Shown: positions 54,514 to 63,147, counted from the first letter of the stretch. The stretch: DNA of 64,000 nucleotides from Saprospira grandis str. Lewin (GCF_000250635.1 NC_016940.1:1970001-2034000); one strand, 5' to 3'. Notes: generated by a model not told the origin, from the sequence alone. Translations and numbers: made by a program.

Positions 54514-55521
54514 TTAAGCCCGAATAGTGGCTATATGTACAATTTTTTTGCTTACCCGATGGTCTCCATTGGTCACGCTAATATAATAGATCCCAGAGGG
54601 AAGACCAGGCAGATTAAAGTAATATTGATTTTGTCGAACAGAGTGGGTGGGAATTTCATAAATGAGTTTGCCTGTCGCATCAAAGAGCTGCATCTGAATG
54701 TACTGCTCTTCGGGCAGTTGGAGGTCTATGGTCAGTTTCTCTTGGATAGGATTGGGATAAATGCCCACCCCTTCTTGAAAAGAGCGTTTTTGCTCAAAGA
54801 CTTCATCTACAGAAACCGAGACCGACTGCACGCAGACCATCTGCATATTCGGTTTTTTGCCCGTGCTGGCCGTAAAGCCAAAATAAACATCTTGGTCCAT
54901 ACCAAAAAACTGGCTCAGGTCTTTGCGCAAGCTCAGGCGGATTTCCCCATCAAAGAGGACCTCTAGCAATTGTTTGGAGGGCGACCAGCGGATGGTGACA
55001 TCATGGTATTCGCAATCCACCACAGATTGTCCGTTGCTGCGCAGCCGTTTGGCCGGGCCAATAGGAAACTCTTGCTGGCCATTTTGGACCACGGCCATAT
55101 GCGGCAAATACATATCTCCAATACCAGGGCTATATTTACTATCTAGCTCAATGGCCAAAGAGGGGGCTAGGCCTTCACAGTCTTTTGTTTTGCCAAAACC
55201 TAGGCTTTTGCCTGCGCAGCCCAGGGCATCAAAGCCCGTTTTATCTTGATGAAAGACAAAGGCGAGGCCTTCACCAGCATAGCGGTTGCAGCCAAAATTA
55301 ACAGCAAAGTGTAATTCTAGGGCATTTTCCATGCGAATAGGGTACTCGCACCAAATACTCCCCACCTCTTGGTTCACCTCATCCGAGGTAAGGCGGTAGC
55401 AGTTTTCAGAGACCAACTGGCTAGCGCCATTTTGGGTAAAAGAGGGCTGGGCCCAACTTATTTTAGGGGCCGCAAAAAGGCTAAGCCAAATGGTAAAAAT
55501 ATAAGCAGTTCGTACAAGCAT
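54514..55521 (-). CDS. Secreted L-type-lectin-like protein with type IX secretion C-terminal domain
   Basis: The 335-residue product begins with a signal peptide (MLVRTAYIFTIWLSLFAAPKISWA). Residues 35-235 resemble the legume-type lectin beta sandwich (LELHFAVNFGCNRYAGEGLAFVFHQD, LAIELDSKYSPGIGDMYLPHMAV). The last ~80 residues form the Por/type A sorting domain (GIYPNPIQEKLTIDLQLP; DATGKLIYEI; LPSGIYYISV). Probable glycan-binding surface protein exported by the gliding-linked secretion system. Start at 55521; the frame upstream runs into unrelated sequence. Confidence 0.8.
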   Translation of the reverse strand: MLVRTAYIFTIWLSLFAAPKISWAQPSFTQNGASQLVSENCYRLTSDEVNQEVGSIWCEYPIRMENALELHFAVNFGCNRYAGEGLAFVFHQDKTGFDALGCAGKSLGFGKTKDCEGLAPSLAIELDSKYSPGIGDMYLPHMAVVQNGQQEFPIGPAKRLRSNGQSVVDCEYHDVTIRWSPSKQLLEVLFDGEIRLSLRKDLSQFFGMDQDVYFGFTASTGKKPNMQMVCVQSVSVSVDEVFEQKRSFQEGVGIYPNPIQEKLTIDLQLPEEQYIQMQLFDATGKLIYEIPTHSVRQNQYYFNLPGLPSGIYYISVTNGDHRVSKKIVHIATIRA

Positions 55522-55722
55522 GTAGGCGACATTTACTCCTGAAGCTGTACTGCTCGAGGAGCGCAACTTCAATCTGAGACAGCCCTTAAAAGAAGGGCTG
55601 TACATGATGGGGGCTAGCTGCTTTGGGGAAGGGGGGCTGAAGTCGCAAGTTCTTGCTCTAAAAGCGGCTTCTTTTGCAGCTTAAAGCAAGATAAAAACTT
55701 TTGACTAGAATTTAGATTTTGC
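55522..55722. other. Short spacer with no gene seen
   Basis: About 200 bp; a GAAGGGCTGT / ACAGCCCTT palindrome lies near 55580-55600. No gene or promoter is recognised. Confidence 0.35.
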
Positions 55723-56139
55723 CTAGGCCTGCTCTTCATACTCCACATAATTGCGGGGGGTTTCGTAGAGGCGAACGCCAATCTTAAATTTGGGGTCTAG
55801 ATGTTCTTTAAGAATTTTCCAGATCAGCCAACAGATATTTTCTGCGGTGGGATTAAGGGTTTTAAACTCTTCTACCTGTAAGTTGAGGTTTTTGTGGTCA
55901 AATTTGGCCTCAATCTTATGCTTAATGATATCATTGAGAATTTTGAGATCAATCACATAGCCTGTTTCGGGGTCTACAGGGCCAGTTACCTTAACCTCTA
56001 ATTCATAATTGTGGCCATGATAATATTCATTATTGCAAAGGCCAAAAACCTCTTCATTTTGCTCGGAGGTCCAGGCGGGATTATGTAGGCGGTGGGCGGC
56101 ATTAAAGTGAGCCCTGCGATAAACAGACATTTGGCGCAT
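55723..56139 (-). CDS. 6-pyruvoyl-tetrahydropterin synthase / QueD-like
   Basis: A 138-residue T-fold enzyme. Zinc histidines are in HFNAAHRL and YYHGHNYELEV, the catalytic Cys in FGLCNNEYYHGH, and the conserved Glu in RLYETPRNYVEY. It could make 6-carboxytetrahydropterin for queuosine or act in pterin synthesis; no queuosine genes are adjacent to decide. A second in-frame ATG (56130) would give the usual MSVYRRAHF beginning. Confidence 0.85.
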   Translation of the reverse strand: MRQMSVYRRAHFNAAHRLHNPAWTSEQNEEVFGLCNNEYYHGHNYELEVKVTGPVDPETGYVIDLKILNDIIKHKIEAKFDHKNLNLQVEEFKTLNPTAENICWLIWKILKEHLDPKFKIGVRLYETPRNYVEYEEQA

Positions 56140-56179
56140 AGTAGTAGTTTTGATCGTGAACTGATTTTAAAACAAACAG

Positions 56180-56959
56180 TTATTGAGCCTTAAGGTTTTT
56201 ATTTTGAAAAAGGGCCTGAAATTCCTCGCTGCTCAGCCGTCTTTTTAGGCGGCTATGTTGGCGGGCCGCATCAGAAATGCTTTTGATGTAGACCAGGCCG
56301 AGGCCTTGGGCATAAATTTCTTGGCGTTGGCCTTGCATTTTCCAGTGGCCGCCATTGATTGAGTCGTTGGTTTCTGAAAACTCTTCTACATCCAATTGGA
56401 TAGCGGGCAGTTCTTGGCCCTCCCAACTAAAGGTAAGGGATTCTTTAGACAAGCTTCTGTTGCGAACAATATCATAAACAACTGCGGTATCGGGGGCTAT
56501 GCTAAAATTAACCCAAAAGCGATATACCTGTCCCGCTTCTTGGGTAGGCTTAAAAGGATAGAGAACGGGCTCTTTAATTTTGGCCGAGCTCGTATGGCTT
56601 TTTCCGCTGCTATCGGTTTGGAAGAAGCGATAATCTTTGAGGATGGCCCCATCGGCTAGGATTTGGCTGCGGAAAAACTGTTGTTGTTCTCCTTTTTGGT
56701 TGTAGTTGGTCCCTAACAAAAATTGGTTGCCCGCTTTATCATAAACCGTATTATAGAGCCAGTAATCTATCTGGCCCGTGCTATCATCTACATACTCATA
56801 GACTTGGGGTTCTTCTAGGGCTTTGATGGGAAAATAATAGGCTTTGATATTATTGGCTTCTACCTCAGTGGCGGGCTGCTCCTCAGTTTTTGGAGCTTGA
56901 GGTTGGCAGGCGGAAAATAAAAATAGGCTGAGGGCAAGAGCCGAAAAAAGGGTTTTCAT
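56180..56959 (-). CDS. Lipoprotein, unknown function
   Basis: The 259-residue protein has a lipoprotein signal ending in LFLFSAC at the N-terminus and then a short acidic linker with several Glu and Thr. The rest is beta-rich and resembles no family I know. Start at 56959; the frame continues upstream only through repeat DNA. The downstream neighbour is the QueD-like gene 40 bp away on the same strand, but no shared role is evident. Confidence 0.55.
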   Translation of the reverse strand: MKTLFSALALSLFLFSACQPQAPKTEEQPATEVEANNIKAYYFPIKALEEPQVYEYVDDSTGQIDYWLYNTVYDKAGNQFLLGTNYNQKGEQQQFFRSQILADGAILKDYRFFQTDSSGKSHTSSAKIKEPVLYPFKPTQEAGQVYRFWVNFSIAPDTAVVYDIVRNRSLSKESLTFSWEGQELPAIQLDVEEFSETNDSINGGHWKMQGQRQEIYAQGLGLVYIKSISDAARQHSRLKRRLSSEEFQALFQNKNLKAQ

Positions 56960-57012
56960 ATAATTTATATTTTGGTTTGATTCTGCGTTTTGCAGGCGGC
57001 GAAGCCGCCGAA

Positions 57013-57131
57013 GGCTGAGGGGCTGTAGCAGGGCCGCCGAAGGCGGCAGACCAAAGCCCGCAGGGCTGCAGGGCCGAGCAGACCTGCGAGCTGCGCAATG
57101 GCCCGACCCGCCCTGCGGGCGGGGCAGCCCC
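57013..57131 (-). repeat. Family A structured repeat, copy 21 (-)
   Basis: First hairpin CCGCCC-gca-GGGCGG, third CCGCC...GGCGG type, closing pair GGCTG/CAGCC; a tail hairpin GGCGGC-gaa-GCCGCC lies at its left. Confidence 0.9.
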
Positions 57132-57149
57132 AAATAAAAAGGAAACATA

Positions 57150-57188
57150 AAAAAAGAGTCACCCCCTCATAAAAAGAAGTGACCCTTT
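57150..57188 (-). terminator. Terminator of sucD
   Basis: AAAGAGTCAC and GTGACCCTTT arms (one mismatch) with a T run on the minus strand, about 30 bp after the stop codon. Confidence 0.7.
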
Positions 57189-57215
57189 AGTCAGTCTGAG
57201 CATTATCTATGCTGC

Positions 57216-58097
57216 TTAAGCTTTAACAGCTTCTAGTGCTTTAACGATAGTTTCGCCAATTTGGGCGGGAGTATCGACAGTGATTACGCCACATTCGCGG
57301 AGAATAGCGTATTTGGCTTCGGCAGTATCGTCTTTACCGCCAACGATGGCACCAGCATGGCCCATTTTGCGGCCCTTAGGAGCTGTTTTACCAGCAATAA
57401 AGCCCACAACGGGTTTAGTACCATGTTCCTTGATCCAACGAGCAGTTTCTACCTCCATTTGGCCTCCGATTTCGCCAATCATAACGATAGCGTCTGTGTC
57501 GGGATCTGCCATAAGAAGTTGTACGGCCTCAATCATGGGCGTACCCAAAACGGGGTCACCACCAATACCGATACAAGTAGACTGGCCCAAACCGGCCTTA
57601 GTTACTTGGTCTACGGCCTCATAAGTGAGGGTACCAGATTTAGAAACGATACCGATGCGGCCGGGGTTGTGGATAAAGCCGGGCATGATACCCACCTTGG
57701 CACCGCCGGGGGTAATAATACCGGGGCAGTTGGGGCCAATGAGGCGCACGCCTTTATCATTAACATAAGCCTTCACCTTCAACATGTCTTGCACGGGAAT
57801 GCCCTCTGTGATGCAAACGATGAGGTCTACACCAGCATCGGCAGCTTCCAAAACGGCATCAGCAGCAAAAGCTGGGGGGACAAAAATGATAGAAACATCG
57901 GCGCCAGTCTCTTTTACTGCATCTTCTACAGTATTAAAAACCGGGCGGTCCAAATGAGTAGTGCCTCCTTTACCTGGAGTTACACCGGCTACCACATTGG
58001 TGCCATATTCAATCATCTGTTGACCGTGGAAAGAGCCTTCCTTTCCGGTAAAACCTTGAACGACAATCTTAGAGTCTTTATTAACGAGTACCGACAT
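57216..58097 (-). CDS. sucD: Succinyl-CoA synthetase alpha subunit
   Basis: SucD pairs with SucC to convert succinyl-CoA to succinate in the citric acid cycle with phosphorylation of ADP or GDP. The 293 residues contain the CoA-binding Rossmann part ([15 protein letters not shown]), [10 protein letters not shown] and the phosphohistidine loop ([11 protein letters not shown]). Length and motifs are complete. sucC is not in this window, which is unusual since the pair is often together. Confidence 0.95.
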   Translation of the reverse strand: MSVLVNKDSKIVVQGFTGKEGSFHGQQMIEYGTNVVAGVTPGKGGTTHLDRPVFNTVEDAVKETGADVSIIFVPPAFAADAVLEAADAGVDLIVCITEGIPVQDMLKVKAYVNDKGVRLIGPNCPGIITPGGAKVGIMPGFIHNPGRIGIVSKSGTLTYEAVDQVTKAGLGQSTCIGIGGDPVLGTPMIEAVQLLMADPDTDAIVMIGEIGGQMEVETARWIKEHGTKPVVGFIAGKTAPKGRKMGHAGAIVGGKDDTAEAKYAILRECGVITVDTPAQIGETIVKALEAVKA

Positions 58098-58158
58098 GAA
58101 AAAAGGGTTTTAAAACAAGTGATAGACAGAACGGGTTTTCCGCTCTTACAATTACCTT

Positions 58159-58189
58159 CAAATTTAGAAAATTATATTTAGCCTGCCAA
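58159..58189 (-). promoter_or_regulatory. Promoter of sucD
   Basis: On the minus strand TTG (58189-58187), a 20-bp spacer and TAAATTTG (58166-58159) match the phylum consensus; leader about 55 nt. It lies within about 40 bp of the divIC stop codon. Confidence 0.65.
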
Positions 58190-58196
58190 TTTCCCT

Positions 58197-58526
58197 CTAA
58201 GGTTTCTTTTGAATGATAAAGATATCCTCATCATCTTTTTTCATCAGATGCTCTTCTCGGGCAAATTGCTCGAGGTGGCGGTCATCGGTGCTCAGGTTTT
58301 CCCTTTTGCGGCTATCTTTTTCAATTTCAGCCTCAAAATAAGCCTTTTTGGTTTGCAGTTCTTGCAAGGTTTTGTTGAGCCGATACTGGTTCATGATGCT
58401 GTGCTGATCAAAAAGCAGCATCCAAAAGCCATAGACAATAGCGGCCACCACATATTTGTTGCGGAGGCTGGGGGGCAGTTTGTCGATCCATGCCCGAATA
58501 TTGATATCTAGTTTTTTTCTTGCCAT
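58197..58526 (-). CDS. FtsB/DivIC-like septum formation initiator
   Basis: A 109-residue bitopic membrane protein: one membrane helix (YVVAAIVYGFWMLLF, about residues 27-41), then a coiled coil (LNKTLQELQTKKAYFEAEIEKDSRKRENL) and the conserved end FAREEHLMKKDDEDIFII typical of the FtsB/DivIC family, which joins FtsL in the divisome. Start at 58526. A family A head lies 15 bp upstream on the antisense side, so the promoter must be further away or inside the repeat. Confidence 0.85.
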   Translation of the reverse strand: MARKKLDINIRAWIDKLPPSLRNKYVVAAIVYGFWMLLFDQHSIMNQYRLNKTLQELQTKKAYFEAEIEKDSRKRENLSTDDRHLEQFAREEHLMKKDDEDIFIIQKKP

Positions 58527-58540
58527 AATTGCTTTGTTTT

Positions 58541-58673
58541 GGGGCTGCCCCTCGCCTATCGGCTCGGGTCGGGCTGTGTCAGGGCTCGCAAGCCTGCTCG
58601 GCCCTGCGCGGGCTGCGCCCGCTGGGTCTGCGGCTGCGCCGCCCCCTTTTCCATCCCTCAGCCAGTTCTGTGG
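58541..58673 (+). repeat. Family A structured repeat, copy 22 (+)
   Basis: Head GGGGCTGCCC after T4, first hairpin with GCC-tatc-GGC, second GCGGGC-tgc-GCCCGC, third GCGGC-tgc-GCCGC; closing pair GGCTG/CAGCC. Its head is 15 bp from the divIC-like start codon. Confidence 0.9.
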
Positions 58674-58713
58674 GCCAAGGCCCACAGAAGAGGGCTAAAG
58701 CCCTCATAAAAGT

Positions 58714-59328
58714 TTAGCGAATTTCGCAGCTGAGTAATTCTTGGCCCTTCAAAAAGCCTTTATACTCTTGGCCTTGGGCAATGGGGCCCACGCCAGCCGG
58801 CGTTCCTGTAAATATAAGGTCTCCCTTCTGCAAACTGAAAAACTTAGAGACATAAGCAATTAAATTGTCTATATCTGTAATCATCTTGCGGCTATCGCCC
58901 TGCTGAACGCTTTGGCCGTCTTGCTTTAGCTCAAAACAATAATGGCCCTCGGCTTCTTGGGCCTCGGCCTTGGGCAAAAAGCGGCCCACAATAGCCGAAT
59001 GATCAAAGGCCTTGGCAATTTCCCAAGGATGCCCCTTTTCTTTGCATTTGCTCTGCAAATCTCTGGCCGTTAGGTCGATGCCCAAACCCACTTCTTCATA
59101 ATATTTATGGGCAAATTTTGGCGCCACCGATTTGCCCGTTCGGCAAATCTTAATCACCAACTCTAGCTCATAATGAATGTCTTGGCTAAAGTCCGGATAA
59201 TAAAAGGCTTTGCCGTCTTTCAATAAGGCCGTGCTGGGCTTCATAAAAATGAGCGGCTGCTTGGGCAAGGCATTATTTAATTCTGCAGCATGCTCGGCAT
59301 AATTACGCCCTATACAAATGATTTTCAT
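58714..59328 (-). CDS. Fumarylacetoacetate hydrolase-family protein
   Basis: The 204-residue enzyme has the FAH catalytic core: the opening KIICIGRNYAEHAAELN, metal-binding glutamates in HYELELVIKI and the run GIDLTARDLQSKCKEKGHPW, ending GDLIFTGTPAGVGPI. The family cuts C-C bonds of diketo acids or acylpyruvates. The length fits the short FAHD1-like group; the substrate is unknown. No other catabolic gene is adjacent. Confidence 0.88.
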   Translation of the reverse strand: MKIICIGRNYAEHAAELNNALPKQPLIFMKPSTALLKDGKAFYYPDFSQDIHYELELVIKICRTGKSVAPKFAHKYYEEVGLGIDLTARDLQSKCKEKGHPWEIAKAFDHSAIVGRFLPKAEAQEAEGHYCFELKQDGQSVQQGDSRKMITDIDNLIAYVSKFFSLQKGDLIFTGTPAGVGPIAQGQEYKGFLKGQELLSCEIR

Positions 59329-59424
59329 AAGCTTTTAGCTGATAAAAGCGGCTGTCGCCAACTATTTGTTTGAAAAAATGTAAACAAAAAGCTGCAAAAG
59401 TTTTCAAATTACTCCTTTTTGTTT

Positions 59425-59604
59425 TACCTTTGAAACAGCGGGAAAAGGGAAGTTCACCGCTCAACTTTAGTCATAGAACAAAGGTTTAGACGCCTTTGCA
59501 CTATTTCAATTCAATAGAAAAAGTTCTTATCGTTTTAGTGTAGGTCTTTTAATTGTTGTCTCATTTGTCTGTCTAGAGAAGCCTTAGGGCTTCTCTTTTT
59601 TTTT
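59425..59604 (+). ncRNA. Candidate small structured RNA with own promoter and terminator
   Basis: TACCTTTG (59425-59432) is a good -7 element. A strong hairpin with T9 (59576-59604) closes the unit, giving an RNA of about 160 nt. A three-way junction can be drawn inside: AGAAC (59475) with GTTCT (59523), enclosing AAAGG/CCTTT and CTATT/AATAG hairpins. There is no open frame of note. I do not recognise a known family (6S, SRP or RNase P RNA do not match by eye). Confidence 0.55.
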
Positions 59605-59657
59605 GCCTATCTCCCAAAACAAAAAAGCCTCAATATCCAGCAGGAGATTGAGGCAGG

Positions 59658-59731
59658 TGGTCCCACTTGGGCTCGAACCAAGGACCCACTGATTATGAGT
59701 CAGTTGCTCTAACCGACTGAGCTATAGGACC
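59658..59731 (-). tRNA. tRNA with CAU anticodon (probably elongator tRNA-Met)
   Basis: On the minus strand the 74-nt gene begins GGTCCTATAGCTCAGT and folds to a full cloverleaf, with anticodon loop CTCATAA and T-arm TGGTTCGAGCCCA. The CCA end is not encoded (ACC then T). CAU could be elongator Met or lysidine-modified Ile; the anticodon stem and T-arm favour Met by comparison with other Bacteroidota, but this is uncertain. A TACTTTTG -7 element lies at 59780-59773, and an inverted repeat CGCAAAC/GTTTGCG sits between it and the tRNA. Confidence 0.85.
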
Positions 59732-59810
59732 ATTTTTTCGCAAACCTCGGTTTTTTCATTAGTTTGCGAACACAAAAGTAAGAACTAATTTTTTTAGGAC
59801 CTAAAAAACG

Positions 59811-60458
59811 ATGCAAAATATTATGCTTTTTCCCAAAAACATTCTTTTTGACCTTGGCGGGGTGATTCTCAACCTCGATATTCCCCGAACAATGGCTTGC
59901 TTTAAAAGCTTGGCCGGCAGCGAGGAAGAATTTAACCGCATTTTTGGCCTTTTGGCCCAAGAGGAGCATTTTGAGCGTTTTGAAAGAGGCCAAATTTCAG
60001 CCGATGATTTTTTGGCCCGTTTTGTCGATTTGGCCAAGCGGCCCATAGATAAGGCCCAAGCAAAAATGGCCTGGAACGCCATGCTGCTCGATCTGCCCGC
60101 CCAGCGCATCAATTGCCTACAAAAGTTGCGGGCCAAAGGACACCGACTCTTTTTGCTCAGCAATATTAACGAGATCCATTTGGAGGAGGTCCGCAAGATT
60201 ATTCGAGAGCAACATGGCGCTCTTGACTTTGATGGCCTTTTTGAAAAAGCCTATTACTCGCATGAGATTGGGCGGCGCAAACCAGATATTGCCACTTATC
60301 AGTGGTTGGCCGAGGATGCTGGCATTTTGGCCCAAGACACTTTATTTGTAGATGATAATGCCGATAATATAAAAGGCGCCCGAGAAGCAGGCTTCTGGGC
60401 GCAATTGCATTTGGCCAATACTGATTTGGAACGGGCCATGGCCAATTACCTAAAGTAA
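59811..60458 (+). CDS. HAD-superfamily hydrolase (IA type)
   Basis: A 215-residue haloacid dehalogenase-type phosphatase. Motif I is DLGGVI, where the usual DxD second acid is replaced by Gly; motif II is LLSNIN, motif III includes GRRKPD and motif IV is FVDDNADN. A helical cap (about 20-85) follows motif I. The DLGGV form is shared with YihX-like phosphatases. Substrate unknown. The gene runs towards the prohibitin gene. Confidence 0.8.
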   Translation: MQNIMLFPKNILFDLGGVILNLDIPRTMACFKSLAGSEEEFNRIFGLLAQEEHFERFERGQISADDFLARFVDLAKRPIDKAQAKMAWNAMLLDLPAQRINCLQKLRAKGHRLFLLSNINEIHLEEVRKIIREQHGALDFDGLFEKAYYSHEIGRRKPDIATYQWLAEDAGILAQDTLFVDDNADNIKGAREAGFWAQLHLANTDLERAMANYLK

Positions 60459-60480
60459 TGGCCCTATTTTTTGGATGGGA

Positions 60481-60614
60481 CAGGCGGCGAAGCCGCCGCA
60501 GGCCTAGCTGCCTGTAGGGGTGGCCCAAAGGGCCAGACCAAAGCGCTTTAGCGCTGCAGGGCCGAGCAGACCTGCGAGCCCCGGAAGGGAGCGGCCGCCA
60601 AAGGCGGCAGGCCC
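60481..60614 (-). repeat. Family A structured repeat, copy 23 (-)
   Basis: Core 60501-60614, tail hairpin GGCGGC-gaa-GCCGCC from 60482. The head is 10 bp from the stop codon of the prohibitin-like gene. First hairpin GCCGCC-ttt-GGCGGC; closing pair GGCCT/AGGCC. Confidence 0.9.
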
Positions 60615-60623
60615 CAAAACCCT

Positions 60624-61442
60624 TTACTTATCGCCTAAAATCAGGGGGAGGCCCTTATCGCCTCCTCCTACCACAATCACCTTGGTGTTGGGCGAATTGG
60701 CGAGTTGGAGCGTGGCTTCAATTCCTTTTTCGGTCAAAATCTTATCGTTCAAACTTTGGGTAAGAATTTGGTTGGCCTCGGCCTTGGCGCTAGCCTCGAT
60801 CAGGATCCGCTCTTTTTCCTTGCGTTCTTGGGCCAAAATATATTCATACTTCAGGGCCTTTTGTTCGGCCTCAATTTTTTCCTCAATGGCGCGGCGCACC
60901 TTATCGGGCAGCTCGATATCGCGGATCAAAACGGCTCTAAGATCAATAAAATTAGTGGCCAAAATTTTCTCCAAATCGGTTTGGATGAGCCCTTGGACCT
61001 CATCTCTTTTGGTCGAGTAAAGCTCTTCGGGTTTATAGCGGCCGATGATGGTCCGCACCGCAGAGCGCACCTCAGGTTTGACCAAAGTATTCATATAATT
61101 TTCGCCAAATTGCTCGTGCAAATGCCCAATTTTATCAAAAGAAGGGTTAATTCGGACCGTCAAATCGAGTTGGATATTTAGGCCATTGCTCGACAAAACC
61201 GTCATGCTTTCCTCCAGTTGTTGCTCCCGCACATCATAAATATACATGCTGTTCCAGGGGGCCAAAACATGAAAACCGGGGGCATAAGTTTTCTCTTTGT
61301 CAATTCCTTTTCCGAAGGGTTGGAAGAGCACCCCTCTAAAGCCCGCATCAATGGTCAGAAAGGTACTATTGACCAAAACGAGGGTAAAAATGGCGATGAC
61401 CAGGCCAATCACGCCAAAAATAATCAATCGACTGTTGTTCAT
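60624..61442 (-). CDS. Prohibitin-family (SPFH) membrane protein
   Basis: A 272-residue SPFH/band 7 protein. A single N-terminal membrane helix (LIIFGVIGLVIAIFTLVLVNS) is followed by the prohibitin core (GFRGVLFQPFGKGIDKEKTYAPGFHVLAPWNSMYIYDVR) and a helical, Glu/Ala-rich end (about 170-245) that drives oligomerisation. Such proteins make membrane microdomains and often control FtsH-like proteases. No protease gene is adjacent. Confidence 0.88.
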   Translation of the reverse strand: MNNSRLIIFGVIGLVIAIFTLVLVNSTFLTIDAGFRGVLFQPFGKGIDKEKTYAPGFHVLAPWNSMYIYDVREQQLEESMTVLSSNGLNIQLDLTVRINPSFDKIGHLHEQFGENYMNTLVKPEVRSAVRTIIGRYKPEELYSTKRDEVQGLIQTDLEKILATNFIDLRAVLIRDIELPDKVRRAIEEKIEAEQKALKYEYILAQERKEKERILIEASAKAEANQILTQSLNDKILTEKGIEATLQLANSPNTKVIVVGGGDKGLPLILGDK

Positions 61443-61506
61443 ATTTTCTGTAGTTTGTTATGAGGATATAATGGAGATCCAATTAAAAAAATTCCCATTT
61501 TATGGG

Positions 61507-62118
61507 CTATTCGGGCTTAGATTGGGCCAATTTACTAATTTCTTGATCTAGTTTTTGTACTTGCAGTTGCAAAGCTTCTAGGCTGCTATTTTCCAGAATA
61601 TAATCGGCTCTTTTGATTTTTTCTTCTTCGGGCCATTGGTTGTTGATTCGGGCCAAAACGGCGGCTTCTGTCAGATTATCTCTGGCCATCACCCGACTAA
61701 TTCGCAGCTCGAGCGGAGCCGTAACCACAATAATTTTATCAAATTGATCGGCCAAATTAGCCTCAAAAATAAGGGCAGCTTCCTTCAGGCAATAGGGATG
61801 TCCAGCCTCTTGCATTTGCGCCTGCCAAGCCTGCGTATCTCGCTTGACCGCAGGGTGCACCAGGGCGTTGAGCTGGGCCAAAGCGTCCTTATCCTTAAAA
61901 ACTTTTTCGGCCAAATAGGGGCGATTAAGGCCCCCAGCGGGATTATAGGTATCGGGACCAAAAGCGGCAATCAAATCTTGCTGCAATTTATGGTCATTTT
62001 GCATCAGCCATTTGGCCCGTTTGTCGGCATCATAAAGCGGTACGCCCAAGGCTTCAAAAAAGCGGGCGGCGGTACTTTTTCCACTTCCAATTCCGCCAGT
62101 AATTCCAATTTTCAACAT
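61507..62118 (-). CDS. coaE: Dephospho-CoA kinase
   Basis: CoaE catalyses the last step of coenzyme A synthesis. The 203 residues have the P-loop GGIGSGKST (about 8-16), the conserved LYDADK segment and RVMARDN near 150. Length is standard. It is divergent from hemD; the family A head lies 25 bp before its start codon, leaving little room for a promoter outside the repeat. Confidence 0.95.
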   Translation of the reverse strand: MLKIGITGGIGSGKSTAARFFEALGVPLYDADKRAKWLMQNDHKLQQDLIAAFGPDTYNPAGGLNRPYLAEKVFKDKDALAQLNALVHPAVKRDTQAWQAQMQEAGHPYCLKEAALIFEANLADQFDKIIVVTAPLELRISRVMARDNLTEAAVLARINNQWPEEEKIKRADYILENSSLEALQLQVQKLDQEISKLAQSKPE

Positions 62119-62142
62119 GATTTTTTTTCATTTTGTTTATTT

Positions 62143-62300
62143 GGGGCTGCCCCAGCCTTCGGCTGGGTCGGGCCATTGCGCAGCTCGCAAGTCTGCTCGG
62201 CCCTGCAGCCCTTCGGGCTTTGGTCTGCCGCCTTCGGCGGCCCTGCTACAGCCCCTCAGCCGCGTCGCTGCGCTCCTTTGCGGCGGCTTCGCCGCCTGCT
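62143..62300 (+). repeat. Family A structured repeat, copy 24 (+)
   Basis: Core 62143-62261, tail hairpin to about 62300. First hairpin CCAGCC-ttc-GGCTGG, second AGCCC-ttc-GGGCT, third CCGCC-ttc-GGCGG; closing pair GGCTG/CAGCC. It occupies most of the spacer between divergent coaE and hemD. Confidence 0.9.
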
Positions 62301-62368
62301 AGATGCAGGCAAAGCGCCTTGCTCTTGTAAAATGGCATAAAAAGCTTTAGCTTTCAAAAAAGAAGGAG

Positions 62369-63034
62369 ATGCAAAAAATTTTTATTTCCAGAAAACTAGC
62401 CGAGCAGAGTGACTTTAGGCGCTTATTGGCTAATCGGGCAGAGCTCATAGATTACTCTCTATTAAGGTTTCGGCCCACTAACTTTAGTTGGCCCAAAGAT
62501 ACGGACTGTTATTTTTTTTACAGCCCCAGAGGGCTGCGCTATGCCTTGGACCAATGGAAAAAACCCTGGGAGCAGCTTCCTTTGATTGCTGCTTTGGGGC
62601 CAGCAACAGCCGCAGTACTTCAAGAATTTGGTTTAAGCGCAGATTTTATTGGTTCTGGCCGGCCGGCCCCTACTGCCCTAGCCTTTAAAGAATGGCTGGG
62701 CCAAAAAAGCGTTTGCTTTTTTCGGGCCGAACAGTCTAAACGCTCTATTCAACAACTGCTCAAAGGCGAGATTTTGGCCAAGGAACGCATTGTTTATAGC
62801 AACCAAGCCAAAACCCAATTTGCCGACAGCCAAGCCGATATTTTAGTTCTGACCAGCCCGCTCAATGCCGAAACCTATTTAAAGGCATACCCCAAAAAGA
62901 AAAATCAAGAAATTCTAGTCATTGGACGCAGCACGGCCCAAAAACTCATGGAAATGGGCTATAGTGATTTTCATTTGGCTACGGCCCCCAAAGAAGAGGC
63001 TCTCGCCCAATACTGCCTGCGCTACTTATTATAA
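62369..63034 (+). CDS. hemD: Uroporphyrinogen-III synthase
   Basis: HemD closes hydroxymethylbilane into uroporphyrinogen III in heme synthesis. Its family is weakly conserved, but the 221-residue length and two-lobed organisation fit, as do SPRGLRYALDQWK, AALGPATAAVLQEFGL, VLTSPLNAETYL and VIGRSTAQKLMEMGY. A GAAGGAG ribosome site two bases before the ATG is unusually strong and close for this window. It stands alone, away from other heme genes. Confidence 0.75.
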   Translation: MQKIFISRKLAEQSDFRRLLANRAELIDYSLLRFRPTNFSWPKDTDCYFFYSPRGLRYALDQWKKPWEQLPLIAALGPATAAVLQEFGLSADFIGSGRPAPTALAFKEWLGQKSVCFFRAEQSKRSIQQLLKGEILAKERIVYSNQAKTQFADSQADILVLTSPLNAETYLKAYPKKKNQEILVIGRSTAQKLMEMGYSDFHLATAPKEEALAQYCLRYLL

Positions 63035-63116
63035 GCATTTTGCGCCTAGCAGAAGCAGAATTAGCCACAAATTGTTTTTTATTTTATTTTTTTGCCAAAA
63101 AAATTGCAACAAAAAG

Positions 63117-63147
63117 TTGCACTACTAGTAAAAGCCCTGTACATTTG
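63117..63147 (+). promoter_or_regulatory. Promoter of recA
   Basis: TTG at 63117-63119, a 20-bp spacer and TACATTTG at 63140-63147 match the phylum consensus, about 110 nt upstream of recA. I see no clear LexA-type palindrome. Confidence 0.55.

Noticed and set aside
58527-58685. Upstream extension of the divIC-like protein
   Set aside because: It is translated repeat sequence; the family start is at 58526.
59425-59604. 6S RNA, SRP RNA or tmRNA at the small-RNA locus
   Set aside because: The size is near that of 6S, but no long rod with a central bubble, SRP tetraloop motif or tag frame is visible.
59658-59731. tRNA-Ile(CAU) with lysidine
   Set aside because: Not excluded, but the anticodon stem and T-arm look more like elongator tRNA-Met; the call was kept as Met with a stated doubt.
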